Positions 19,849-28,262 are shown, counted from the stretch's first letter. The stretch is DNA of 64,000 nt from Pseudomonas sp. UMAB-08 (GCF_900095225.1 NZ_LT607418.1:365266-429265), one strand, 5' to 3'. Notes: generated from the letters alone by a model not told the origin. Made by a program: numbers and translations.

Positions 19849-20730
19849 TCACTGCCAAAGCTTATTCGCATCAAATTCCAACTTCGCGGCTTTGAGCTCT
19901 CGGACCAATTTTGTTTGCCAGCCTTCTCCCGAGTCCATATCGGTATAGATAACACCGTATAGGTCTGAAGGAATTTCCACATGCCCTTTTCGAAGTAGAC
20001 AAACACGCCCTCTGCCGAGCTTTCCGGCAAAGAATCCGAGCTCAAAAATTACATTTTGTCGAGCCCTAGCATCCGGAGTGTCCGACTTCGCAGATCCACC
20101 CAGATCGTCAGGAGTTAACAATACGACTGCAAAGCCTACATCGGCCGCCGAAGCCTCAAACTTCTCGATGATAGTTCGGCCCTGATCCGGTTGCTCTTTG
20201 AGAATTATGGCCTCTAAGCCAAGCTTTTCTAGAAAACGAGCCAGGCCTTGCAGGGCTGCATCATCGTGACCATGCACCACGAAAACACGACGCGATAATG
20301 CTGAGGTGTCGGTACTAGCTAAAGACTCAGGTTCCGTGGCTTCCTGAAGGTATGCAAGGTCTTCCGTCAATGCGCCTTTTGCGGCTCTCATCAGTGCGAT
20401 TGATCGAGTAATGTTCGCCTTGGTGGGGCCTTGGTAGTCAACTTGGCGAGAGTAACCATCCATCGCTATTGTCATTGCCACGTACTGCAGTTTTGTAGCC
20501 GCAGCATAGCGTTGGTAAGCGGACGTATTTTCGCCAAAGGCACGTTCTAAGGTGGCGGCGATAGAAGTCGATAGTGCAGCCAGCTCAGGGGTTGAGCGGA
20601 TCACTATTTTGATATCGAAATTTTCCAGCTCGCTGATTCTGTCATCGATGCGTTTGATGGCCCACTCGATCTCACGAGCAGAAAGCTCCAGCTTGGGTGC
20701 AACAGTGGCGGGCGGTTTCGCTCGGGCCAT
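19849..20730 (-). CDS. TIR-like nucleotide-binding protein (PF10137 type)
   Basis: A 293-residue protein. Residues 1-140 form a helical N-terminal region. Residues 147-270 match the predicted nucleotide-binding/TIR-like family PF10137: RRVFVVHGHDD at 147-157, the GLEAIIL strand, the QGRTIIEKFE helix at 183-192, FAVVLLTPDDLG at 200-211 and ARQNVIFELGFFAGKLGR at 223-240. Members are thought to be NAD-degrading TIR effectors; some act with cyclic-nucleotide defence systems (CAP12/Pycsar). No cyclase gene adjoins it here, so it either acts alone or senses its trigger through the N-terminal part. ATG 20730 has AAGGA 8 nt upstream. It is transcribed alone. Family assignment is firm; immunity is inferred from family and context. 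Confidence 0.85.
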   Translation of the reverse strand: MARAKPPATVAPKLELSAREIEWAIKRIDDRISELENFDIKIVIRSTPELAALSTSIAATLERAFGENTSAYQRYAAATKLQYVAMTIAMDGYSRQVDYQGPTKANITRSIALMRAAKGALTEDLAYLQEATEPESLASTDTSALSRRVFVVHGHDDAALQGLARFLEKLGLEAIILKEQPDQGRTIIEKFEASAADVGFAVVLLTPDDLGGSAKSDTPDARARQNVIFELGFFAGKLGRGRVCLLRKGHVEIPSDLYGVIYTDMDSGEGWQTKLVRELKAAKLEFDANKLWQ

Positions 20731-20851
20731 GGGGGTCGTCCTTATATGCTTGGAGGGACATTATCACTGATAGAAAAGCGGACGCATAAGTTGTGCATTT
20801 GATTCTGGTTAGCGCCAGTTAGGATGTAACTCATTCGCCCGCTTCGGGTCC

Positions 20852-21009
20852 AGGCTGTGTGAAAACGCATGCACAGTTTTGAAGTCTGCTTTGCTACGTA
20901 AAATCTGCCAGCGTTTGGTTAGTCAGCAGACCTGAAATTTGCGTAGGAACACGACTTTCGTTCTGATTCTGACTGCCAAACGTGCTCTAAAACGTTTTCA
21001 CACAGCCTA
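20852..21009. repeat. Inverted-repeat element MITE-B, copy 2
   Basis: About 158 bp with ends AGGCTGTGTGAAAACG and CGTTTTCACACAGCCT. Its reverse complement aligns along its length with the element at 12053-12209, sharing GTTCCTACGCAAATTTCAGG and GGCAGATTTTACGTAGCAA. The two copies bracket the 1504-residue STAND gene through the TIR-like gene in opposite orientation. Confidence 0.75.
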
Positions 21010-21171
21010 GGCCGAACGCGGTCATCGGCGTGACTTGCACTGAATTTCACGCGCGCCCGTGGACCGCCCCAACCCATTAAAAGCGGCATTTCCGTATCAC
21101 GGCCAAGGCGGATTGCGGCCTACGGCGGCCCTAATTTTGCCCTAAAACTTTCCCGCCCCTATTCGCCCAGG

Positions 21172-24100
21172 CTAGTCATCTTCATCCTCTAGAGCTTCCT
21201 TTGATTTTCGTTGACGTGCTATGGCAACGCGCGCGCCCTTGAGTAGTTCGTCGTACAGCTCAAATGCGGGCTCGGCGCGGCTGAGTGATGCGAGCATCTT
21301 TACGCAGTGCTGCTCTTGCCGGACATCCTCCAGAAACGGCTCACCGGGTACTCCTCCTCGCATACCAGAGTGTACTGAGGCCTCGATTGATGAGCGAATA
21401 TCAGCTAGCGCGTCTTCGCCAATGAGTTCTGCCGCGTTGAGGATGTCCCGGATGAACTTTGGATGATCATAAATGAGGGTTGGCTGGCTATCGAGCAGTA
21501 CTCTGGCTACGAGCCTGGCATGAGTTTGCGAACCCGACGACATCCACGCAAGGAGTAGGTCAAGCAGTAGTTCGTCGTAGTCGCCGCAGAGGCCGGAAAT
21601 TGCCTCGCCAAAACGCTGCACCCCCCGAGTATCTGCCGGTTCGTTGAGCGCCCAGTCAAGAAGCTCTCTTATCAGACGTGGCCCAGCCTCAAGACTCATG
21701 AGTCTAAGGCTGTTTTCGTTACGCTCTTTGCTCAGGGGCTCATAAGACCAGTCGTTTCGACGCGTCGCCTCGATGAGACGCGCTTTAACCAGCGCGACGA
21801 CAGCGGCGGGGTCTTCTTTGATTGACGATGCGAGGAAGGCCTGGACCCAGTAGTCATCAAGCTTCTTCAATACTTCAAGCTTCTCCAAGAGCTCGCTTCG
21901 TCTGCCGACGACATCACACTTCGGAATGGTTTTTCCGCCAGCGATCCACATGAACATGTCGTGAGTTGCCGCAGCGTTAACTTCGAAATCTGCCAAGCAA
22001 ATGAGTTCGACTGCCAGAGCTGGGCTTCTATCAGCTACCTGGCGCGTAAGGTTCGACGCGACGAACAGCACACTCGAGTCCTTAGACTCAAAGATGCGCC
22101 TGAATAGGGTAACTTCTTGGGGAGTGTAGGGGCGTGATGGTTCAAATCTCGCGTATGCCTCAGCGAGTTGGGCCAATACCTCGGCGGAACCCTCTGAGCG
22201 AGTGACGTAGTCCATTACCAAACCCGAGTTTCCGGTCTCAACAGCCACGCTCAGAGCTTTGCCTACATACGGGGCGAGTTGACCGACTTGGCACTCGTTG
22301 TTTCTACGGAGCAATTCGATAGCAAGACCTGGCACGAAACTGAGCAGATGATTTACGAGCAGGAAGGGAGAGCCATATCCCCCGGGAACTACGTTCACAA
22401 TGTCTTGCAAACAGTCGTGCAACTCATCGAATAAGCTCCCTGCATCAGGAAACTCAGCCACTAACTCAGTCGTCAGGAGTTCACGGTCGCTCTCATGCCC
22501 CTCGCGTTCAAGCGACTCGCTGAGTTTCCATGTTTCCGTTCCCCAGCCGTCGATAAGCGCCCGGACGAATCGGGTCCTCAAGTCTCGGTGCAACAAAGCC
22601 ATGATGGCGCGAGCCTCGTCAGATGTCTCCGGCCAGCCGCGAAACGCATGCCAGGAAATGGACTGTGCTAGTCGAACCAGTACTACGGGCGATACGTGTA
22701 CTTCTTGCAACACGACCTGAAGCTCCCGCAAGAGGTTCTGGTGTTCTCGTTTCCATTCTTGATCGGACGTGTCGCCATGCATTGGGCCACGCAAGGCTTG
22801 AGCCATCGTCTGTGCTGCGAGAAACGCTTTTCGGGGCGGCCCTTCCCGCAGGTACTTGAGCAGTGCTCCGGTTACCTCATCCCTAACGATTTTTGCCGCT
22901 TTCAAGGAAAGCTGGTACCGGGTGATAGTGAAGGTCGAGCGTGAATAACTCGTCGCCTCAATCTCAGTGCCCAGTGCTCCCTCAAGGATGGTGAAGGGCG
23001 TGTAAACCGAGTTGAGCGAGGCAGGCCTTTCCAGAAGCGCGAATGCGAAGCGAATAACCTCGCGCACGTATTCGACCGGCTTGTTCAACTGAAACGTAGC
23101 CAGTTCCTTGAGGATGCGAATGCCATGGCCTGGCTGCTGATTTAGCGCGCGGGCATCGCTGCGGCCTGCGGTCCATAGGAGGTGACATGCTTCTTGGACG
23201 TGGTCGTACGTATATGCTGCATTGCGCACCATGTTGCACACAGCCGAGCTGTCTCCATGCTTTTCGGCGATGAGCCGCTTCGCGAAGTCCAGCGCAAACC
23301 TGGGCTGGTAGTAGGCAACGGCCTCCACTGCTTCTACGTGCGGATTGTTGTACCTGCCGCCCCAATACAGCTTGGGGCTGAGACTGGTCAAAAGCGCGCT
23401 GTCGTCTGTTTTTCCTTCGCGTAGGCGCCAGTCCAATCGTCCGAGATTGACGAATAGATGCTTCAGCTGGTCTGCACCCGCGAGGTCGAAGACTTCTGTA
23501 ACGAGCTCGTTAGCTCTGCCATCCGCATTGAGAAAGTTCGAACGAATGATTTCATCCGCCAGCAGGTCTGGAGCAAGCCTCGAACGAACCCCGCGTTTGA
23601 ATAGAACTCCAGCTTCTCCTAACAAACGCATCAACCGACTGGCATCTGGCGCCTCAATCTTTTCGACCTTATACAAGATGTTGAGCAGACCCGGATCGTC
23701 CGGAATGATGGGTTGAAGTAGCGCGATGACCCGTAGGACGGCCCTCAGCTTCGCAACATCCTGCCCCGAGACTAGGGTGACAGCAATGACGTCCTGAAGG
23801 CGCGACAACACATAGGTTTGAAACTCCCCCGAATTGCCCAGTAGCGTCAACGGCACATCATCGCGTGCGACCAACTGCGCCGCCAAGACAGTGACCAGCG
23901 GCGTCGTGTACGTTGCGCGGGCAATTTCGGCAGCGGCTGCCAGAGGGCGATTGCACTCGGCGAGAACCGATTCAGCCAGAGCTTGCGCTTCATCTCGCGT
24001 CTGCTGATGCATATCGACAAATTGGACCAGCGACCCCAACAGGCTTACGTCAGCCGCTTGAAGACGCAGCGCTTCCTTTCCGTAGGGACGAAGCGATAGA

Positions 24101-25239
24101 AGCAACCGCGTTCTATTGTCCGGCACTGCCGCGTGTCGAAGGAGGATGCCGAGGTCTTCACGCTCGTGAGCATCATCGACAACAAGCAGCGTCACACCGC
24201 CGAGGCTGTCGCGCAGTTTGTCCAGGTGGTGAGCCTTGACGTCTTCGGTCGGCGACACAAATCGAATTTGCAGGATGGTGCTATCCGCTAGTTGCTGAGT
24301 GACTTCGCGAAGAACACGACTCTTTCCGAACCCAGGCGCCCCGACGAGGCAGGTTAGGAGTACCGACTCGTCTCGGACGTAGTCCACAACCTGTGAAACC
24401 TCTGCGTCGCGACCAACAAGAGCCCAGGAATGGTTGAAGAAGCGGTCAGGTACTAGGAACGGTTTGAAGAAGGCCTCTAGAGTCTGAATGGGTCCGGGCT
24501 CATCAACTCCTAGTAGGTCTAGGCGCTGACCGCTGAAGTAGCGATCGACCAGGTCCAGGCGGTCGGACATCGCGAGATCATGAAGCTTTCGGGTGATGTC
24601 CTCTCGGTCCCACAACTCCCAGTCAGTATGCACAGCTAATGCATCGCGTGCCCTTGGGCTCGCGACGCTGGACAGCAAGAGTACCTTTAGGTCCGCGATG
24701 AAAGTCTGCTCAGCCACCGCGGTATGGACCTTTTGGGCGCCAAATTCATTGACACGCTTGCACTGAAACGAGTGGGTCCCGAATGAACCGGTGGCGACGA
24801 TGTCGATGCCATGTTGCTTATGGCCTGTGCCCCCATAACGATGAACTTTGCCTCCACTAGGCCGGTACAGGCGGTCCAAAAGGGCAGCACAGAAGCTTTC
24901 GAATGTATCTGGGTACAGCGCAGAAAGGGGCAGCGCGCGGTCATGAGAGGTGGCCGTTTCAATGCGAAGGTCTGCTGGCGCCGCTTTATATCCGGCGACC
25001 ACAAGGAGTTCGTTTTCCTTGGCTCCAACCAGCTTCTCCAACGAGGGAATGTCATTAGAACGTGGGCGGGCAACCCCTTTCTCCCATCGACTCACCGACT
25101 GCTGGGTTTTTCCGAGAGCTGTCGCCAGATCTTGCTGCTTTGGGAATCCCGCCGCAACGCGGAGTCGAACCAACAGTTCGCCAAATGCTGCATAGGGTAC
25201 CGACTTGGGGGTTGCTTTCATTTTTTTGTACCAGTTCAT
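21172..25239 (-). CDS. XRE-HTH / Mrr-like nuclease / STAND NTPase fusion
   Basis: A 1355-residue protein from ATG 25239; ATG 25221 and the longer frame from 25347 are alternatives. Residues 17-72 form a repressor-type helix-turn-helix (QQDLATALGKTQQSVSRWEKG). Residues 100-200 form an Mrr-like nuclease with GIDI (D146) and FQCK (Q159-x-K161). The STAND core follows: GAPGFGKS at 300-307, VTLLVVDDAHE near 349-359 and RLLLSLRP after it. The remaining 900 residues are helical repeats, probably the sensor. The fusion predicts a phage-responsive DNA-cutting NTPase whose own DNA-binding domain could regulate its gene or steer it to DNA. No ribosome site lies before either ATG, so the message may be leaderless. 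It diverges from the LexA-box operon at 25390. Confidence 0.85.
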   Translation of the reverse strand: MNWYKKMKATPKSVPYAAFGELLVRLRVAAGFPKQQDLATALGKTQQSVSRWEKGVARPRSNDIPSLEKLVGAKENELLVVAGYKAAPADLRIETATSHDRALPLSALYPDTFESFCAALLDRLYRPSGGKVHRYGGTGHKQHGIDIVATGSFGTHSFQCKRVNEFGAQKVHTAVAEQTFIADLKVLLLSSVASPRARDALAVHTDWELWDREDITRKLHDLAMSDRLDLVDRYFSGQRLDLLGVDEPGPIQTLEAFFKPFLVPDRFFNHSWALVGRDAEVSQVVDYVRDESVLLTCLVGAPGFGKSRVLREVTQQLADSTILQIRFVSPTEDVKAHHLDKLRDSLGGVTLLVVDDAHEREDLGILLRHAAVPDNRTRLLLSLRPYGKEALRLQAADVSLLGSLVQFVDMHQQTRDEAQALAESVLAECNRPLAAAAEIARATYTTPLVTVLAAQLVARDDVPLTLLGNSGEFQTYVLSRLQDVIAVTLVSGQDVAKLRAVLRVIALLQPIIPDDPGLLNILYKVEKIEAPDASRLMRLLGEAGVLFKRGVRSRLAPDLLADEIIRSNFLNADGRANELVTEVFDLAGADQLKHLFVNLGRLDWRLREGKTDDSALLTSLSPKLYWGGRYNNPHVEAVEAVAYYQPRFALDFAKRLIAEKHGDSSAVCNMVRNAAYTYDHVQEACHLLWTAGRSDARALNQQPGHGIRILKELATFQLNKPVEYVREVIRFAFALLERPASLNSVYTPFTILEGALGTEIEATSYSRSTFTITRYQLSLKAAKIVRDEVTGALLKYLREGPPRKAFLAAQTMAQALRGPMHGDTSDQEWKREHQNLLRELQVVLQEVHVSPVVLVRLAQSISWHAFRGWPETSDEARAIMALLHRDLRTRFVRALIDGWGTETWKLSESLEREGHESDRELLTTELVAEFPDAGSLFDELHDCLQDIVNVVPGGYGSPFLLVNHLLSFVPGLAIELLRRNNECQVGQLAPYVGKALSVAVETGNSGLVMDYVTRSEGSAEVLAQLAEAYARFEPSRPYTPQEVTLFRRIFESKDSSVLFVASNLTRQVADRSPALAVELICLADFEVNAAATHDMFMWIAGGKTIPKCDVVGRRSELLEKLEVLKKLDDYWVQAFLASSIKEDPAAVVALVKARLIEATRRNDWSYEPLSKERNENSLRLMSLEAGPRLIRELLDWALNEPADTRGVQRFGEAISGLCGDYDELLLDLLLAWMSSGSQTHARLVARVLLDSQPTLIYDHPKFIRDILNAAELIGEDALADIRSSIEASVHSGMRGGVPGEPFLEDVRQEQHCVKMLASLSRAEPAFELYDELLKGARVAIARQRKSKEALEDEDD

Positions 25240-25349
25240 GCACACATAAAAAAGTGTACCACAAATAGATGTTTGCACCACGCCACCAAAAACCTTCACA
25301 CAGTCCTCAGCTCGTCGCCTCAGCCTCGCCTCATGAGCGCCTCTCAACT

Positions 25350-25367
25350 ACTGTACATTCATCCAGC
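25350..25367 (+). promoter_or_regulatory. Probable LexA (SOS) box
   Basis: CTGTACATTCATCCAG at 25351-25366 fits the CTG-N10-CAG LexA operator, with a good left half (TACTGTAC) and a weaker right half. It lies 24 bp before the ATG at 25390. A wider inverted repeat, CTGTAC...GTACAG (25351-25376), overlaps it. The downstream SRAP peptidase belongs to a family that is SOS-associated in bacteria, which supports the call. Confidence 0.6.
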
Positions 25368-25389
25368 ATCCGTACAGAGAATCCTATAC

Positions 25390-26118
25390 ATGAATTTCGA
25401 CCAGGCTAAAGCGCTGAGACTTCAGCAGTGGCGCTCGACCCTCGACGACCACGACTTTCGAATGCAGAACCCCGAGGCCCACCGACAGACCCTTCACTTA
25501 ATGAGCGCTACCCTTCTCACCGAGGGCTTGATCGATGAGCTACAGCAGTACGACATGAACGAAATGGCGAATGCCGCTTACTGGCATGCAGTGGAAGAAC
25601 TTCATACCTCGCCGGACCGCTACTGCGGCGCTTCTGCATACGACGTTTTGCAGCGCGGCAATGGCAAGCTAATCGGCCGTATTGGACAGTCAATTTTCTA
25701 TTTCGCAAGCACGCTTGCCGATAGCGCACGATCCTCATACGACGGGAAGATTTACCGCGATGCAGCTGGGGCGAACCTTGTTTTCAACCCATCCGGAGTT
25801 ACCGCGAGAATTGCCGGGCTTATATTGACGCTGCCTGATGGGCAGCAATACGACCTTGTCGAAACCGGGCGAACACTCGAGGGGATGACCCGCGAGCCGA
25901 TAGAAGATCCGGACATCTACCGCGCGCTGGTGGACGCCGCCCAAATTGCCCACGAGCGCAGTGATATACGTGCTTTCGAAAGAGTGCGGCCGCGTCTCCA
26001 CCTGGCCAGGTTCCGCACCTGCCCCGCTTGCCTTGATCGTTTTGACCTCTCTGAAGACTGCCCGACCTGCGCTGGCCGAGGGTTTGTAACGAAGCCGACG
26101 ACCACTGGTCTACCCTGA
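25390..26118 (+). CDS. Hypothetical zinc-ribbon protein in SOS operon
   Basis: A 242-residue protein from ATG 25390 (MNFDQAKALRLQQWRSTLDD); an in-frame ATG at 25333 would place the start upstream of the LexA-like box and is less likely. The body is helical with no known motif. The C-terminus carries CPAC-(x8)-CPTC with GRGF, a zinc-ribbon or zinc-knuckle of the DnaJ/rubredoxin style. It is followed after 23 bp by the SRAP peptidase gene on the same strand, so the two are probably co-transcribed under LexA. A role in DNA-damage handling is inferred from the operon; the protein itself gives no reaction. It may be island cargo rather than core. Confidence 0.6.
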   Translation: MNFDQAKALRLQQWRSTLDDHDFRMQNPEAHRQTLHLMSATLLTEGLIDELQQYDMNEMANAAYWHAVEELHTSPDRYCGASAYDVLQRGNGKLIGRIGQSIFYFASTLADSARSSYDGKIYRDAAGANLVFNPSGVTARIAGLILTLPDGQQYDLVETGRTLEGMTREPIEDPDIYRALVDAAQIAHERSDIRAFERVRPRLHLARFRTCPACLDRFDLSEDCPTCAGRGFVTKPTTTGLP

Positions 26119-26141
26119 ATACATAGCCGGAGGGTGTAATC

Positions 26142-26834
26142 ATGTGCGGACGCCTTTCCCAGTACCGGGGCATTCACGACTTCGTCGCGGCGCTCAGCAT
26201 TCCCAACGCACTGATCAACTATGCCGGCGACCAGCCTTTCGAGCGCTATAACGCCGCGCCGACCACTCAGCTCGCCCTCTTTCACCGAGATGGAGAATTC
26301 CTGCGCGCTGACATGGTTCGTTGGGGCTGGCGCCCGCACTGGGCCAAAGACCGCGCCGCGCCGATCAATGCTCGCGTTGAGAAGGTCGCCCATGGCCCAT
26401 TCTTCAAAGCGATCTGGCCGCACCGGGCAATCATCGCGATCGACAATTGGTTTGAGTGGGTTTACGAAGGCGGGCCGAAGAAGCAGCCCTACCTGATCCG
26501 CCATCATGACCAGTCGCCGATCCTCTGTGCTGCGATCGGTCAGTATCCCATCGGCGAACATGAGCCCGGCGAGCATGACGGCTTCGTGATCATCACCGCC
26601 GACAGCGCCGGGGGCATGGTGGACATCCATGACCGGCGGCCAGTAACGTTATCGCCGGAACTGGCCCGGGAATGGCTGGACCCAGCCACACCCAAGGAGT
26701 GCGCCGAGCAGATGGTGCTACTCCAGGGTGAGCCGACAGAGGCGTTCGAATGGTTCAAAGTCGACCGAGCCGTGGGCAATGTGCGAAATCATGGACCGGA
26801 ATTGATCAAACCGATCACCGACTCGCTTGCTTGA
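26142..26834 (+). CDS. SOS response-associated peptidase (SRAP, YedK/HMCES type)
   Basis: A 230-residue SRAP-domain protein. Cys2 follows the initiator Met (MCGRLSQY), as needed for the thiazolidine link to abasic sites. Other conserved blocks are RYNAAPT, RWGWRPHWAKD, INARVEKV, RAIIAIDNWFEW with the catalytic Glu, and IHDRRPVTLSP with the conserved His. The protein covalently caps abasic sites in single-stranded DNA and shields them from strand breakage. It is full length for the family. It is the second gene of the probable LexA-controlled operon. Assignment is firm; island location suggests an accessory copy, and a chromosomal paralogue may exist elsewhere. Confidence 0.93.
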   Translation: MCGRLSQYRGIHDFVAALSIPNALINYAGDQPFERYNAAPTTQLALFHRDGEFLRADMVRWGWRPHWAKDRAAPINARVEKVAHGPFFKAIWPHRAIIAIDNWFEWVYEGGPKKQPYLIRHHDQSPILCAAIGQYPIGEHEPGEHDGFVIITADSAGGMVDIHDRRPVTLSPELAREWLDPATPKECAEQMVLLQGEPTEAFEWFKVDRAVGNVRNHGPELIKPITDSLA

Positions 26835-26945
26835 GGTATACCCAGCATGCCACCGGAGCAATCAGTTTTGACCGCCGTCTCTGGCTGATCGGCTGACTTC
26901 CCCAAGCATGATTCAGAGGAGTTTCAAATTTTCCTACCTCTGTAG

Positions 26946-27205
26946 TTTTCAAGCTCACTTCCTAAGCCAGGTTTTCAACTTACCTTTTCACGGTGGTTTT
27001 TAAGCTCACTTCCTAAGCTAGGTTTTCAACTTACCTTTTCACGGTAGTTTTTAAGCTCACCTCCTAAGCTAGGTTTTCAACTTACGTTTTTACGGTAGTT
27101 TTTAATCTCACTTCCCAAGCTAGGTTTTTAACTTTCGTTTCCACGCTGCCTTTCAAACTCACTTCCCAAGTTAGGATTTAAACTTTCGCCTCTATCTGGC
27201 CTTTA
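26946..27205. repeat. 51-bp tandem repeat array, about five units
   Basis: Five consecutive units begin at successive GTTTT-AAGCTCACTTCC blocks 51 bp apart. The consensus contains TTAAGCTCACTTCCTAAGC and TAGGTTTTCAACTTACC. Units 1-3 differ by a few bases; units 4-5 are progressively diverged, and a partial sixth runs out near 27205. Each unit holds an imperfect palindrome CCTAAGCTAGG. The units abut without unique spacers. All six frames contain stops, although one plus-strand frame keeps a repeated 17-residue pattern between stops. Function unknown. Confidence 0.85.
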
Positions 27206-27372
27206 AAATTTGTCGAGAAGCGGATTCCATTAGCACATCACGCCCCCCTCACAGCTAGCTAGAAACGCTACAACCCTTATATTACGCGGCTCACACACAC
27301 AACCAAGAGAACAAAAAAACAGAACAAACTGGGGACACTCAAAATTATTAATTTTTTCCGCCCCCCATCTTA
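27206..27372. other. AT-rich spacer after the tandem array
   Basis: Contains poly-A and CACACA runs and the sequence up to the micro-ORF pair. No gene or clear promoter seen. Confidence 0.3.
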
Positions 27373-27480
27373 TTGACGTCCTCATTCATCAAGCAGTATC
27401 GTTTCTTACAGCAACACACACCCAACGAGCGCACCACCGCATTTATCGCGGCGCTGCCCCCGCGCGAGAAAAAATCATGA
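27373..27480 (+). CDS. Possible micro-ORF, phage-like
   Basis: A 35-codon frame from TTG 27373 that includes TTAFIAALPPREKKS at its end. Its TGA overlaps the ATG of the next frame (ATGA). No ribosome site is seen before the TTG. The protein-like composition and the coupling suggest a real pair, perhaps a leftover of the prophage that also brought the methylase remnant. Confidence 0.3.
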   Translation: MTSSFIKQYRFLQQHTPNERTTAFIAALPPREKKS

Positions 27481-27581
27481 GTATCTTGATGCTGCTAACG
27501 GCGACAGTTGAGTTTCTAATCAAACTCACAGAATTCCTGCACCTATGGGGTATCGGCTGCCCTGGCTTTATACCTTGTTGA
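27477..27581 (+). CDS. Possible 34-residue hydrophobic peptide
   Basis: ATG 27477 overlaps the preceding frame's stop. The peptide starts MSILMLLTATVEFLIKLTEF and is long enough for one membrane helix. It ends exactly against the convergent methylase remnant. Small coupled hydrophobic peptides occur in phage lysis or toxin loci, but no family is recognised here. Confidence 0.3.
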   Translation: MSILMLLTATVEFLIKLTEFLHLWGIGCPGFIPC

Positions 27582-28130
27582 TTAAAACAGTCCGCCGAAC
27601 GCATCCGGCAGCCAATTCATAATCACCAGCTCGCCACTGACCTCGGCTTTCCCTTGGCGTTGATTGGTATTGCTATAGCGGATATCCAAGGTCTCGAAAT
27701 GAAAACCCTCAAACACCCGCCGTATGTCCGGGTGATCGTTGATGCTGACCATCACCTTACCTTTGCAACGCCGCATGAAGTCGGCCATCCGCTCGTAGTT
27801 TTCGAACGGAAAATCGACGCCATAGCCGGCGGTCTGCCAGTAAGGTGGGTCCATGTAGTGGAAGGTGTGGGCACGGTCATAGCGTTCAGCGCATTCAAGC
27901 CAGGGAAGATTTTCGACGTAGGTGCCGGACAGGCGCTGCCAAGCGGCCGCGAGGCTATCCTCGATCCGCACCAGGTTGATGGCCGGACCAGTAGTCGCGG
28001 TGCGCCGAATCTGCCCGGTGACCGTGCCGCCGATGGGATGGTGCTGCAGGTAGAAGGATCGGGCGGCGCGCTAGATGTCGATGAGGGTTTCGGGGCCGGT
28101 CATCTTCTTACATGCGCCACATCGCGCGAA
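27582..28130 (-). pseudogene. Decayed Dam-type DNA adenine methylase
   Basis: The C-terminal half of a D12-class N6-adenine methyltransferase. The catalytic motif DPPYW is intact in HYMDPPYWQTAGYG, followed by VMVSINDHPDIRRVF and SNTNQRQGKAEVSGELVIMN. Upstream the same frame reads MTGPETLIDI, then TAG at 28071-28073, then RAARSFYLQHHPIGG. The N-terminal AdoMet-binding part is absent. The gene is therefore truncated at the 5' end and carries a nonsense codon. Its closeness to tRNA-Pro suggests a relic of an integrated phage or island. A GTG-initiated 129-residue piece could still be translated but would lack cofactor binding. Confidence 0.75.
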
Positions 28131-28217
28131 TCAGTGCCCAAGCTATCGCTAGCTCACACGAAGCTAGCAAGATCCAGAATATCCGCGGGAGTAAATGTGG
28201 GAGTATCTTTTCGGCAT

Positions 28218-28246
28218 GAAAAAGCCCAACCTTTTCAGATCGGGCT
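28218..28246 (-). terminator. Rho-independent terminator of tRNA-Pro
   Basis: On the minus strand, AGCCCGATCTGAAAAGGTTGGGCT is followed by TTTTTC. The stem-loop lies 16 bp after the tRNA 3' end, so the tRNA keeps its own terminator next to the accessory DNA. Confidence 0.8.
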
Positions 28247-28262
28247 AAGTCATTGAAAGATA

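Noticed and set aside
24811..25389. N-terminal extension of the zinc-ribbon gene
   Set aside because: The extension is antisense to the XRE-nuclease-STAND gene and would cover the LexA-like box; the start at 25390 is better.
26946..27205. CRISPR array
   Set aside because: The repeats are directly contiguous at 51-bp periods with no unique spacers, and no cas genes are present.
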